From Paraburkholderia monticola (GTDB lineage Bacteria > Pseudomonadota > Gammaproteobacteria > Burkholderiales > Burkholderiaceae), in assembly GCF_001580545.1 (NCBI RefSeq), contig NZ_LRBG01000009.1:1-64000 (forward strand): 64,000 bases of DNA. The letters are read 5' to 3'. The first letter of the stretch is position 1; each line of letters begins with the position of its first letter. The notes under the pieces are model-generated. The model was not told the DNA's origin and ran no database searches. It was given only the letters and a program-made list of their open reading frames with translations. The position numbers and the translations under genes were made by a program. Shown here piece after piece: positions 52,434 to 61,663 of this stretch.

Positions 52434-53395
52434 ATACCCCGATCTTTTCCACGCTCAAAGACGCGTCATTCGACCCATTGATCGTGCAGGAAGTCGCCCC
52501 GCGCGATGGCCTGCAGATCGAGCCCACGTGGGTCGAAACGGCCGACAAGATCGCGTTGATCAATGGGCTATCCAGCTGCGGATTCACGCGCATCGAGGCG
52601 GGTTCGTTTGTCTCGCCGAAAGCGATTCCCGCGTTGCGCGACGGCGAAGCCGTGTTCCAGCAGATCGAGCGGCAGCCCGGCGTGATCTACGTCGCGCTCG
52701 TGCCGAACCTGAAGGGCGCCGAGCGCGCGTTGTCCGCGCGCGCCGACGAGCTGAACCTCGTGATGTCGGCGAGCCAGACCCACAACCGCGCCAACATGCG
52801 CATGAGCTGCGAGTCGTCGCTGCTGGCGTTCGACCGCATCGTGCGTCACGCGATGGCCGCGGGCGTGCGGCTCAACGCGACGGTGGCGACCGCGTTCGGC
52901 TGTCCGTTCGAGGGCCGCATCGACGAAGACCGCGTGATCGGTATCGTCGATATCTATCGCGAGATGGGCATCGAGGGCATCACGCTCGCCGATACGACCG
53001 GCATGGCGAATCCGCGCCAGGTCGCGCGGCTCGTCGCGCGCGTGCTCGAACGGCTGCCGGCCGCCGCGCTCACGCTGCATTTTCATAACACGCGCGGCCT
53101 TGGTCTCGCCAACGTGCTCGCCGCGTACGAAGCCGGCGCGCGCCGCTTCGACGCGGCGCTCGGCGGCCTCGGCGGCTGTCCGTTCGCGCCGGGCGCGTCG
53201 GGCAACATCTGCACCGAAGATCTCGTGAACCTGTGCGACGAAATGGGCATCCCGACCGGGATCGATCTGCGCAAGCTGCTCGCACTGTCGCGCGGTTTGC
53301 CTGCATTGCTCGGCCACGACGTGCCGGGACAACTCGCCAAAGCGGGGCGCAATGTCGATCTGCATCCGGCGCCCGACTACGTTCTGCAGATCTGA
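52430..53395 (+). CDS. Hydroxymethylglutaryl-CoA lyase-like enzyme
   Basis: This 321-residue TIM-barrel enzyme of the HMGL family has VQEVAPRDGLQIEPTWV at the N-terminus (metal Asp and Arg) and GITLADTTGMANP. HFHNTRGLGLANVLAAYEAG carries the metal His residues, and GGLGGCPFAPGASGN the loop Cys. It cleaves 3-hydroxy-3-methylglutaryl-CoA or a related CoA ester to acetyl-CoA and a keto acid. Overlap with the CoA-transferase stop and the MFS gene downstream suggest a three-gene catabolic operon. Confidence 0.9.
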   Translation: MNTPIFSTLKDASFDPLIVQEVAPRDGLQIEPTWVETADKIALINGLSSCGFTRIEAGSFVSPKAIPALRDGEAVFQQIERQPGVIYVALVPNLKGAERALSARADELNLVMSASQTHNRANMRMSCESSLLAFDRIVRHAMAAGVRLNATVATAFGCPFEGRIDEDRVIGIVDIYREMGIEGITLADTTGMANPRQVARLVARVLERLPAAALTLHFHNTRGLGLANVLAAYEAGARRFDAALGGLGGCPFAPGASGNICTEDLVNLCDEMGIPTGIDLRKLLALSRGLPALLGHDVPGQLAKAGRNVDLHPAPDYVLQI

Positions 53396-53471
53396 ACAGC
53401 ACCCCGACGATCAACCTCTCAATCAATCAAACGACCGGACGGCACCGCCGATTCCGGCATTGGAGACAAGC

Positions 53472-54803
53472 ATGAGTGACCTGGGCGTAGTGGCGGGCAG
53501 CACCCGCGAACATGGCGCGGACGATCTCGCGGCCATCGTCCGCAAAGTCGCGTGGCGGCTGATGCCGCTCATCATGATCTGCTATCTGTTCGCGTTCTTC
53601 GACCGCATCAATATCAGCTTCGCGAAGTTCCAGTTGCAGAGCGATCTGGGCTTGTCCGATACCGCGTACGGCCTCGGCGCGAGTCTGTTCGTGATCGGCT
53701 ACGTGCTGTTCGAAGTGCCGAGCAATCTGTTTCTGTACAAGGTCGGCGCGCGACGCTGGATCGCGCGGATCATGATTTCCTGGGGACTCGCGACCGCGGC
53801 GATGGTATTCGTCAACAACGAATGGCAGTTCTATGGGCTGCGCTTCGTGATCGGCGCGATGGAAGCGGGCTTCGCGCCCGGCGTGCTGTACTACCTGACG
53901 CTCTGGTTTCCGACCGAGTATCGCGGCCGCATCACGTCGATGCTGTTTCTCGCGTCGGCGTTTTCGGGGCTGGTCGGCGCGCCGCTCGCGGGGCTCGTGA
54001 TCGGCCATATGGACGGCGTGCTCGGCATGCCGGGCTGGCACTGGCTGTTCCTGCTCGGCGGCTTGCCGTGCGTCGTGCTCGGTCTGCTGGTGCTGAAGCT
54101 GTTGAAGGACCGCATCGACGATGCGGGCTGGCTGTCGTCGTCGGAAAAGAGCCTGCTCGCCGGGCAGATCGCGCAGCAGAGTCGACCGGCCGAGACCGGC
54201 CATTCTCTGCTGGGCGCGCTGAAAACGCCGGGCTTCCTGACGCTCGGGCTTGTGTACTTTCTGATTCAGGTTGCGTCGTATGGACTGAATTTCTGGGCGC
54301 CGCATCTGATTCACGTGGCGGGCACGAAGAATCCCACCGTGGTCGGCCTGCTGACGGCGGTGCCCTATGTGTGCGGCGCGATCTGCATGGTGGTCGTCGG
54401 GCGCTTGTCGGATGCGAGCGGCGAGCGGCGCAAGTTCGTGTTCGGGCTGCTGTTGATGTCGGCGCTCGGCTTCTTCGCCGCGGGCTTCTTCGACAAACAG
54501 ACTGCCTTGCTGGTGGTCGCGCTCGCCGTGATGGGCGCGGGCGTGGTCGCATCGATTCCGGCGTTCTGGGCGCTGCCGCCCAAGCTGCTGACGGGCGCCG
54601 GCGCCGCGGGCGGCATCGCCTTGATCAACACGCTCGGGCAACTCGGCGGGATCGTCAGCCCGGTGATGGTGGGACGCGTGAAGGATCTGACCGGCAGCAC
54701 GACGCCCGCGTTGTATGTAATCGGTGCGATGAGTCTCGTGTGCGCGCTGATCGTGCTGTACGGACTGCCGGAGTCGCTGCGCAGCCGTGAAACGGTGCGG
54801 TGA
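53472..54803 (+). CDS. MFS transporter, anion:cation symporter (ACS) family
   Basis: This 443-residue, 12-helix carrier of the ACS/phthalate-permease group has the motif FDRINISFAKFQLQSDLGLS in the first helix region and VLFEVPSNLFLYKVGARRWI. It imports organic anions. The ATG at 53472 is chosen from family fit. Located 76 bp after the HMGL-like gene, it probably brings in the acid that the CoA-transferase activates. Confidence 0.88.
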   Translation: MSDLGVVAGSTREHGADDLAAIVRKVAWRLMPLIMICYLFAFFDRINISFAKFQLQSDLGLSDTAYGLGASLFVIGYVLFEVPSNLFLYKVGARRWIARIMISWGLATAAMVFVNNEWQFYGLRFVIGAMEAGFAPGVLYYLTLWFPTEYRGRITSMLFLASAFSGLVGAPLAGLVIGHMDGVLGMPGWHWLFLLGGLPCVVLGLLVLKLLKDRIDDAGWLSSSEKSLLAGQIAQQSRPAETGHSLLGALKTPGFLTLGLVYFLIQVASYGLNFWAPHLIHVAGTKNPTVVGLLTAVPYVCGAICMVVVGRLSDASGERRKFVFGLLLMSALGFFAAGFFDKQTALLVVALAVMGAGVVASIPAFWALPPKLLTGAGAAGGIALINTLGQLGGIVSPVMVGRVKDLTGSTTPALYVIGAMSLVCALIVLYGLPESLRSRETVR

Positions 54804-54923
54804 GATTCCGGTGAAGGTCGCGGCCGTCGGCATGCATCGCATGACGGGCCGCCCCGCTGCCCGCTACCGCATCCGCGCACGATAGGCCTGCCGCATCAAT
54901 GACTTGGCTGGTCTGTGCGCAGG

Positions 54924-54958
54924 TTGTCCACAAGCTTGTTCCCAAATTATGTGGACAA
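54924..54958. promoter_or_regulatory. Inverted pair of DnaA-box-like nonamers, 17-bp spacing (copy 1)
   Basis: TTGTCCACA (54924-54932) and TGTGGACAA (54950-54958) are exact inverted repeats separated by 17 bp, the same spacing as in the 3.2-kb cluster. TTGTCCACA is a known weaker DnaA-box form. Confidence 0.6.
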
Positions 54959-55107
54959 CTGCGCTTTGCGATCGTCGTGAGTGATACGGCATCCTTGCAA
55001 AGCACGGTTGCCGGTATCACGGACTCCATAGCGACGCGCCCTGCCTACGCCTGCACCGCGCGCAGATAGTTCTCACACTTCAAGCACTTAGGTTCGCTGT
55101 GAGAAGG

Positions 55108-55142
55108 TTGTCCACAGGCTTGCCAACAATTTAGGTGGACAA
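55108..55142. promoter_or_regulatory. Inverted pair of DnaA-box-like nonamers, 17-bp spacing (copy 2)
   Basis: TTGTCCACA (55108-55116) and GGTGGACAA (55134-55142) again have a 17-bp spacer. Copies 1 and 2 also share parts of the spacer (GCTTG, AATTTA/AAATTA), so one probably arose by duplication. Confidence 0.55.
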
Positions 55143-55149
55143 GTTTTGC

Positions 55150-55410
55150 GGCGGGTTTGCAACTCCGCGATCCTCAACATTCAATTGCCGCCGGCTTGCA
55201 TACCCCTCGGAATGGCGTAGCCGGAACGGCTGGACCATCGCCCGTATCTGGGCCGCGTACGTCTGCAACGCGCGTGGATCGCCGCACAGGTCGAGCGCCA
55301 GCGCCTCGGCGACGCACGCGCCACCGCGCAGCGCATGCGGCATCGCCGGTCGCAGCCCGGCCCGGCCCCATGCAGTGATCGAGACAAGCCGATGACGCCG
55401 ACAGATGAAC
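55150..55410 (-). pseudogene. Relic of an FAD-dependent aromatic monooxygenase (C-terminal part)
   Basis: A leftward frame contains SITAWGRAGLRPAMPHALRG, GACVAEALALDL and GDPRALQTYAAQIRAMVQPF. These resemble the GD-motif region and following helices of PHBH/UbiH-type flavoprotein hydroxylases (normally GDAAHAMPPALGQGACVAIEDA). The GDAA part and a few residues are missing and no N-terminal GxGxxG half is nearby. I read it as a decayed fragment, with moderate doubt. Confidence 0.4.
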
Positions 55411-55667
55411 CGCACGCTGTGGGCGGCGCCCGGCGAGCTTCAGTTGCCGCAATGAAGGCGGCTTGATGCCGCCTTTTTCAATTGCACGGCGAGAAACAGA
55501 CATCGATTCGTTTTGTATATTCAAGACGCATATATTGTCACTGTGTGTCTATCAGACGCATCCTGTTTTCAGTTTCCGTTGTGGTTCCGCACTGCGTTGA
55601 CAATCTTTGACTCACCCGAACTGCGGCTTGAAGTAATTTCGGGCAGTTAAAAAGCACGCTACGCAGA

Positions 55668-58541
55668 ATGAATAAGAACATGTTCAGGCTGGTTTTCAGC
55701 CGGTGCCGGGGTATGCTCGTCGCTGTTGCGGAAACCGCCAATGCCCACGGCAACGCGAGTCAGGGCGAAGTCCGTTTGCCAACGACACTGCGGCCCATCA
55801 CACTGTTCGCGATGCGTCACGCAGCATTCGCCGCGCTGGTGCTGTGCGGACTCGCACCTGTTCTCGCGGATGCGCAGATTGTGCCCTCGGGCGCGCACGC
55901 GCCGAATGTCATCAGCACGGCAAATGGCCTTCCACAAGTGAATATCACCAAGCCATCGGGGGCTGGTGTATCGCTTAACACATATTCACGGTTTGACGTG
56001 TCGTCTGGCGGCGCGATCCTCAATAATTCGCCCGTCAATACGAACACCCAACTCGCGGGACAGGTATCCGGCAATCCGAATTTTGGATCGAACGACGCTG
56101 CAAAGATTATCGTCAACCAGGTCAACAGCAACAATCCAAGCCGCCTGGCTGGGTATCTCGAAGTCGCCGGACAGAAAACGGCAGCGGTCGTGGTCGCCAA
56201 TTCGAGTGGCCTTATTGTCGACGGTGGCGGCTTCATTAATACCGCAAAAGGTATTCTCACCACCGGTAATCCGCTGATCGACGGCAGCGGCAACCTGACC
56301 GGTTTTAGCGTAACCGGCGGCACGATTACGGTCCAGGGAGCGGGCCTCAACGCCTCGAATATCGATGAAGTCGACCTCCTGGCGAGAGCGGTGCAGGCTA
56401 ACGCGGCGATCTACGCCAATACGCTGAACGTTACTACTGGCGCGAACAATATCGACTACGCGAGCCTCACGCCGACACCGATCGCGGGGAGTGGTACCGC
56501 GCCCGCCGTCTCTATCGACGTCTCGCAACTCGGCGGCATGTATGCGAATCGGATCACCCTGGTGGGCAACGAGAACGGCGTTGGGGTTGCCAATGCCGGT
56601 ACGATTGCCGCACAGGCGGGCGATCTGACGCTGACGACTGCGGGCCAACTCGTCCAGTCGGGCAAGATGACCGCGACCGGCAATGTCGGCATCAACGCGG
56701 CAGGCGTGGCGAATACAGGTACCGTCTACGCGGAGCAGAACACTAACATCGCCTCGACGGGCACGGTGACCAATAGCGGGACCCTCGCGGCACAGCAAAA
56801 CACCGCGATCAATGCCGGGTCCCTCGATTCGACCGGTATTCTCGGCGCAGGCATCAACAACGATGGCTCGGTCGGTAGTTCGGGCGACCTCAAAGTTTCG
56901 ACGACCGGACAGCTCAACGCGACCGGCGAAAACGTTGCAGGCGGCAATGCGTCCCTCTCGGGTAGCGGCGTCAATCTCGCGGGTAGCGAGACCGCGGCGA
57001 ACGGTAACGTATCGCTGACGGCAACGGCTGGCGACCTGAACCTCGCGGGCGCGACGACGAGCGCAGGCGGCGCGGTCGTAGCAAATGCAACAGGTACGCT
57101 TTCCAACGACAACGGCTCGTTGACTGGCGGCAGCGTCGCTCTCAACGCGGGCGATCTCTCGAACCAGAAGGGCGAAATTTCGTCACAAGGGCAACTCGTC
57201 GCGCAGGCGTCCGGCCAGATCGCAAACCAGGGCGGCTCGATCGTCTCGCAGGGCACGATGCAGGTCAGCGGTGGCGCCATCGCGAACAACCAGGGGACGA
57301 TGCAGAGTGCCGCCGGTATGTCGGTCGCCGGAACGTCCCTCGACAATACGGCGGGTCGCATCACGTCGCTCAACGGGGATGGCCTCTCGGTCACGACGAC
57401 GGGGCAGCTTGTGAACGCGGCGGGTACGACCGCAACCGGCGCACAGGGCGGCGTTATCGGCGGCAATGGCGCGGTGACGCTTCAGGGCGGACCCGTCGCG
57501 AACCACGGCACCGTATCGGCACAGACGAACCTCCTGGTGACCGGACAATCGGTCGACAACAGTGACGGTTCGCTCGGCGCGTCGGGCAATACGACGGTCA
57601 ACGCCAGTTCGAAACTGACCAACAGCGGCGGCTCGATTACGGCAGGCCAGACGGTTAGCGAGAGCGCGACGACGCTCGACAACAGCTCAGGGACGACGCA
57701 GGCAGCGCAGGTCTCGCTGAATGCGACAAGCCTCGTCAATCACGCGGGAACGATTACGCAGACGGGTAGCGGGCCGATGAACGTCGCGGTATCGGGCACG
57801 CTCGATAATTCGGCGGGCGGTAGGCTCCAGACGAACAGCACGGACCTGACCCTTGCACCCGCTACGCTCGACAACGATGGCGGCACGATTACGCACGCGG
57901 GTACCGGTACGCTGACGCTTGACGCGGGCAACGGCGCGGGGTCGATCTCGAACGCTGGAGGTACCATCCAGAGCAACGGGCGGGTCATCGCCCAGGCCGG
58001 TGCGTTCGGCAACGCTGCTGGTCTGGTTCTCGGCCAGACCGGCCTGTCGGCAACGGTCGGAAACGCTCTTGACAACACAAACGGCAAGCTGCTGTCGAAT
58101 ACTGACCTGAGCCTCGCGAGCGGTACGCTGAGCAACAACGGAGGCGAGATTGGCGCGGCCTCGAACGGGACAATCCACAGCGGGTCGCTGACCAATACCG
58201 GCGGCTCGATCGTCGCGCCGAATCTCGCGCTCTCGATCGGCTCCACGCTCGACAACAGCAAAGGCGATATCGAGGCGAACCAGCTCGCGCTCGGCGCGAC
58301 GGATCGGCAAGCAGGGCCTCGACCTGCTAACGAAGGGCCTGCAAGGCGTCATCCTGAGTCGTGGCTACGTTACGACGCGCGTCCTGTTGCCTGCACAGGA
58401 CTTGTCGAAAGGGACGCTCAAATTCGCCCTCATACCGGGCGTTATCCGCAGTCTGAAGTTTGCCGACCCCGATACGCGCGGCACCCTCAAAACTGCGTTC
58501 CCCGCGCGCGACGGCGACGTTCTCCAGTTGCGCGACCTTGA
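55668..58541 (+). CDS. Two-partner secretion exoprotein TpsA / CdiA-BcpA-like, 3'-truncated
   Basis: The product starts with an extended signal peptide region (MNKNMFRLVFSRCRGMLVAV) typical of filamentous-haemagglutinin-type exoproteins. The TPS secretion domain follows (GLPQVNITKPSGAGVSLNTY, NNPSRLAGYLEVAGQKTAAV, NSSGLIVDGGGFINT), then many degenerate beta-helix repeats rich in Gly/Asn/Thr (LDNSAG, GQLVNAAG, SLVNHAGTI). Homologues run to thousands of residues, but here the real frame ends near 58300. It then reads out of frame into tpsB and stops at 58541. The toxin tip, immunity gene and the rest are gone. Confidence 0.8.
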   Translation: MNKNMFRLVFSRCRGMLVAVAETANAHGNASQGEVRLPTTLRPITLFAMRHAAFAALVLCGLAPVLADAQIVPSGAHAPNVISTANGLPQVNITKPSGAGVSLNTYSRFDVSSGGAILNNSPVNTNTQLAGQVSGNPNFGSNDAAKIIVNQVNSNNPSRLAGYLEVAGQKTAAVVVANSSGLIVDGGGFINTAKGILTTGNPLIDGSGNLTGFSVTGGTITVQGAGLNASNIDEVDLLARAVQANAAIYANTLNVTTGANNIDYASLTPTPIAGSGTAPAVSIDVSQLGGMYANRITLVGNENGVGVANAGTIAAQAGDLTLTTAGQLVQSGKMTATGNVGINAAGVANTGTVYAEQNTNIASTGTVTNSGTLAAQQNTAINAGSLDSTGILGAGINNDGSVGSSGDLKVSTTGQLNATGENVAGGNASLSGSGVNLAGSETAANGNVSLTATAGDLNLAGATTSAGGAVVANATGTLSNDNGSLTGGSVALNAGDLSNQKGEISSQGQLVAQASGQIANQGGSIVSQGTMQVSGGAIANNQGTMQSAAGMSVAGTSLDNTAGRITSLNGDGLSVTTTGQLVNAAGTTATGAQGGVIGGNGAVTLQGGPVANHGTVSAQTNLLVTGQSVDNSDGSLGASGNTTVNASSKLTNSGGSITAGQTVSESATTLDNSSGTTQAAQVSLNATSLVNHAGTITQTGSGPMNVAVSGTLDNSAGGRLQTNSTDLTLAPATLDNDGGTITHAGTGTLTLDAGNGAGSISNAGGTIQSNGRVIAQAGAFGNAAGLVLGQTGLSATVGNALDNTNGKLLSNTDLSLASGTLSNNGGEIGAASNGTIHSGSLTNTGGSIVAPNLALSIGSTLDNSKGDIEANQLALGATDRQAGPRPANEGPARRHPESWLRYDARPVACTGLVERDAQIRPHTGRYPQSEVCRPRYARHPQNCVPRARRRRSPVARP

Positions 58542-59673
58542 GCAGGGTCTCGAACAGATGAAGCGCGTACCGAACCAGGACGCGACCATGCAGATCGTGC
58601 CCGGTACGTCGCCCGGCGAAAGCGACGTCGTCGTGACCGTCAAGCGCACGAAGCCGTGGTCGCTCGTCGTCTCGGCAGACAACTCGGGCACCGACGAAAC
58701 GGGGCGCTATATCGGTAACGTGTCGCTTGGCCTGTACAACCTCCTGGGCCTGAATGACATTCTCTCGGCGGGCTTCAACCAGGATTTGCAGTTTGGCAAT
58801 CACGACCTTGGTACGCACGGCTGGAACGCCTCGTATGCGGTACCTTGGGGTTACTGGACTGGCACGCTCTACGGCTATACGAATACGTACTATCAGCGGG
58901 TTGCACAGGCTAGCCAGATTTTCGTAGCGAGCGGCAACGCGCAGACGGCGGGCTTCAAACTTGAGCGGGTTATCTACCGCAGCCAGAACGATGTGTCGGG
59001 CGTCGAGTTTCAGCTCATCAAGCGGTTCGGCGCGAGCTTTATCGAGGATACCGAAATACCCCAGCAGTACCGCGACAATACGTTCATCGAGGCGGGTCTG
59101 ACCAATCGCCACTACTTCGGCGCGGCGCAGTTCGACGGCACGCTCGCTTACCGGCAGGGTATCGGCGGCCTAGGCGCTCAGCCCGATACGCCGGGCGGCC
59201 CGACCTACCGCTTCAAGATGGCGACGCTCGACGCGAACCTCTCGGTGCCGTTCAAGGTGGCCGGTCAGGCGTTTCGTTATGTCGGTACGGTACACGGGCA
59301 GTTCACCAACGACGAACTGAACTATATCGACGACCTGACCATCGGCAGCCGCTACACGGTGCGCGGTTTCAGTGGCGAGACGATGCTCGCGGCAGAAAAG
59401 GGTTTCTACTGGCGCAACGAACTCCAGTATCCGCTCGGGCAGACGGGACAGCTGCTCTATGCAGGCCTCGACTACGGCCACCTGTGGGGTCCATCCGCTT
59501 CGAATCTCGCGGGCACGCAGCTCGCAGGCGCGGCCATCGGCCTGAAGGGTTCGGTGCCGTCGCGTCTCGGTACGTACAGCTATGACGTATTCGCAGGCAC
59601 ACCGATCTATGCGCCCTCCGGCTTTCCCGCGCCGAGCGTGACGATTGGGTTTCAAGTGTCTGGGCAGTTTTGA
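58303..59673 (+). pseudogene. 5'-truncated TpsB/FhaC-family outer-membrane transporter (BcpB-like)
   Basis: Translation in the second frame starts at GKQGLDLLTKGLQGVILSRG, the end of the first POTRA-like region. It continues through the second POTRA and the whole barrel (VVVTVKRTKPWSLVVSADNS, IGSRYTVRGFSGETMLAAEK, final VTIGFQVSGQF). The signal peptide, plug helix and most of POTRA 1 are missing. The first in-frame ATG is not until 58570, and no ribosome-binding site is seen. It joins directly to tpsA out of frame, so one deletion created both truncations. Confidence 0.8.
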
Positions 59674-59712
59674 GTAGTCAATCCGATGAATCGCAATATC
59701 TGGAGCCATCCT

Positions 59713-60591
59713 ATGCAAAAGCCTTTCCGCAGTCGCCATTTCCTCGCTGTTGTACTGGTCGCAGCTTCGCTTTCCGCGTGTGGCGGCAGCGATGACAGTC
59801 CGTCCGTCGCGACGTCGTCTACGTCGTCAACGCCCGTGACCGAATCGCCTTCGGCCACGCCTCCACAGTCATCGGCTCAGGTAGCTTGCAGCCCGAACGG
59901 CAGCTTTACCTACTCCGGCTCGGCCTCGCAGGTGGCGGCCAGCAATGGCACGCTGGCGGTCGTGGTTGTGCCGAATCTGCCGGTGGACGTTCAGAAGAAC
60001 CGGAATTTCACTGCGCCCGCCGCACCGGCTTCGAGCCAGGTACAACAGGCGAGCGGTGCATTCACGACGCTGGCGTCATCGGGTGCAGCGACCGACTGTC
60101 TTGGACTTGACCATGGCATGGTTTCGGATATCCAGGGTGTCGGGAGCGACGTGGCGATCGGTCGCTGGAACCAGGCTGAGGATACGGACGGCAATACCTA
60201 CAACCCTGGCCAGGGCGTTCACTACGCCGTCGGCACGCCGCTCGCGCTGACCGCAACGAGCGGAACGCTGGCCTGTACGCAGGTCATCGCCGATACCGTA
60301 GCCAGCAATAACGGCGATGCTATGGGTACTCTCGGCACCACATCGGCGACGCTGGATCTCGGCACGCGTACGCTCGATAACCTGAGCATGTCGATCAATC
60401 TGGCCAATACCAACTACACGCTGACAAACGCACAAGCACCGCTGAACGGCACATCGACCACCGGACAACTCTCGATCCAGTCAGTTGTCGTCGGGCATGA
60501 CGCGACGCAGCCGTTGGTCGCGCTCGGCTACTCGGCTACGTTGCCGAATGCACAGGCCATTGGCGGCGTCGTCGTGTTGTCGTGCAAATAG
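59713..60591 (+). CDS. Surface or periplasmic lipoprotein, unknown function
   Basis: The 292-residue product has a lipoprotein signal ending LSAC (Cys23) and a Ser/Thr/Pro-rich linker. A beta-rich domain follows without cysteines in tandem but with a Cys near each end (VACSPNGSF, VVLSCK). I recognise no family. The ATG at 59713 has CTGGAGCCATCCT upstream; an ATG at 59686 lacks one. It sits between the truncated tpsB and a small tpsB relic, so it may have been carried as part of the two-partner locus. Confidence 0.75.
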   Translation: MQKPFRSRHFLAVVLVAASLSACGGSDDSPSVATSSTSSTPVTESPSATPPQSSAQVACSPNGSFTYSGSASQVAASNGTLAVVVVPNLPVDVQKNRNFTAPAAPASSQVQQASGAFTTLASSGAATDCLGLDHGMVSDIQGVGSDVAIGRWNQAEDTDGNTYNPGQGVHYAVGTPLALTATSGTLACTQVIADTVASNNGDAMGTLGTTSATLDLGTRTLDNLSMSINLANTNYTLTNAQAPLNGTSTTGQLSIQSVVVGHDATQPLVALGYSATLPNAQAIGGVVVLSCK

Positions 60592-60657
60592 CGATGCGTG
60601 CGACAACCGACTGAGACGCAACGAATAGAAAAACGACGCGACACAGCACCATCTGCG

Positions 60658-60753
60658 GGGCCGTCTGCCAGGTTTGCGGAAGGTACACGGCTCGCAGACG
60701 CGGTCATTGGCCTGAAGGGCTCGGTGCCGACGCGCCTTGGCAGCGTGAGGTAT
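60658..60753 (+). pseudogene. Fragment of a second TpsB transporter (about 32 codons)
   Basis: The frame reads GPSARFAEGTRLADAVIGLK then GSVPTRLGSVRY, matching GPSASNLAGTQLAGAAIGLK, GSVPSRLGTYSY of the truncated tpsB at 59.49-59.58 kb. It is a barrel-region fragment with no flanking homology I can see, evidence that another tpsB copy once lay here. Confidence 0.6.
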
Positions 60754-60792
60754 AAAACAGTCCGCGCGTGTGACGACGACTTATCTTCCGCA

Positions 60793-61524
60793 TCACGCCT
60801 TCAACACAGAGCCGGACGCCACCACCTCTTCCTGCATCTGCACCTGCAAAACCGCATCGCGCTTATCAAGCAGATGCTGCCGCAAGATCGCGCTGAGCTT
60901 CTTCCCGTCGCGCGCCTCGAGCGCCTTCAGCATTTCATCGTGATCGTGAATCGCGCGGTCCCACTTCGGCGTCTGATAGTTCGAGCGAAAGCGCAGCGCC
61001 TGCAGCCGACGGTTGACCGACACATAGGTTTGCCGCAGCGCCGAATTTCTCGCCGCTTCGTTGATCTTGTCGTGGATCGCCTGGTTGCGGCTGTAGTAGC
61101 CCGGCAGATCGTTCTGCGCGCGGCACGCGAGCATCGCGTAGTGCAGCGCCTTGATCTCGGCGAGCTCGGCCGCGGTGATGCGCTCGGCCGCGAGTTCACC
61201 CGAAAACGCTTCGAGGCCGCTCATCAATTCGAAGGTTTCGCGGACTTCCGCTTCCGACATCTTCGAGACCGACGCGCCGCGATTCGGCGAAATCTCGATC
61301 AGCCCTTCGGCAGCCAGCACCTTCAGCGCTTCGCGTAGCGGCGTGCGCGAAATGCCGAGCGTTTCGCACAGCTCGCGCTCGTTCAGTTTCTTGCCGGGCT
61401 CCAGCACACCCTCGACGATAAAGCGGCGGATGTGCTCAACCACCGTGTCGTGCAGGCGCTGACGCTCGACCTTCGGCATCACCGGGGCAGCGGTCATACC
61501 CGCGTCGAAATCCGAATTTTGCAT
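60793..61524 (-). CDS. GntR-family regulator (FadR/FCD type)
   Basis: The 243-residue product has an N-terminal winged HTH (HIRRFIVEGVLEPGKKLNER, LCETLGISRTPLREALKVLA) and a C-terminal FCD ligand-binding helical domain (AEVRETFELMSGLEAFSGEL, HDHDEMLKALEARDGKKLSA) whose His and Asp residues bind metal. It is divergent from the aminotransferase gene. Two near-identical TTTTGnATnCAAAA sites, one over its own start codon and one at the aminotransferase promoter, are likely its operators. Confidence 0.9.
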   Translation of the reverse strand: MQNSDFDAGMTAAPVMPKVERQRLHDTVVEHIRRFIVEGVLEPGKKLNERELCETLGISRTPLREALKVLAAEGLIEISPNRGASVSKMSEAEVRETFELMSGLEAFSGELAAERITAAELAEIKALHYAMLACRAQNDLPGYYSRNQAIHDKINEAARNSALRQTYVSVNRRLQALRFRSNYQTPKWDRAIHDHDEMLKALEARDGKKLSAILRQHLLDKRDAVLQVQMQEEVVASGSVLKA

Positions 61525-61530
61525 ACAAAA
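61517..61530. promoter_or_regulatory. Probable GntR operator overlapping the gntR start
   Basis: TTTTGCATACAAAA (61517-61530) overlaps the start codon of the GntR gene. Its reverse complement TTTTGTATGCAAAA differs by one base from the second site at 61664. Autoregulation is likely. Confidence 0.55.
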
Positions 61531-61663
61531 ACCCTCAGCTCTACATGAGGTGGGATTTTATCGGAACCTGAACGATTCGTTAATCACTATGAAAACGCGG
61601 GTAAACACGGGCGTCAGCGGCCAAATTTCGTCTTGGGAGCGTCGCGCTTCGTCTGATATAGTT

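Larger units (their letters stand above)
54804..55667. other. Intergenic region with DnaA-box-like pairs and a gene relic
   Basis: This 860-bp gap between the MFS gene and the tpsA start contains two inverted nonamer pairs (listed separately) and a degraded leftward monooxygenase fragment. An AT-rich tract at about 55510-55560 and 55570-55667 probably holds the tpsA promoter. No intact gene is seen. Confidence 0.5.

Noticed and set aside
53427..54842. 471-codon open frame on the minus strand opposite the MFS gene
   Set aside because: It has Arg/His/Gln-rich sequence without domains, exactly mirrors a membrane transporter gene and has no ribosome-binding site.
55131..55415. Intact small gene on the minus strand
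   Set aside because: Its sequence matches a damaged monooxygenase C-terminus rather than a complete protein, so it is listed as a relic.
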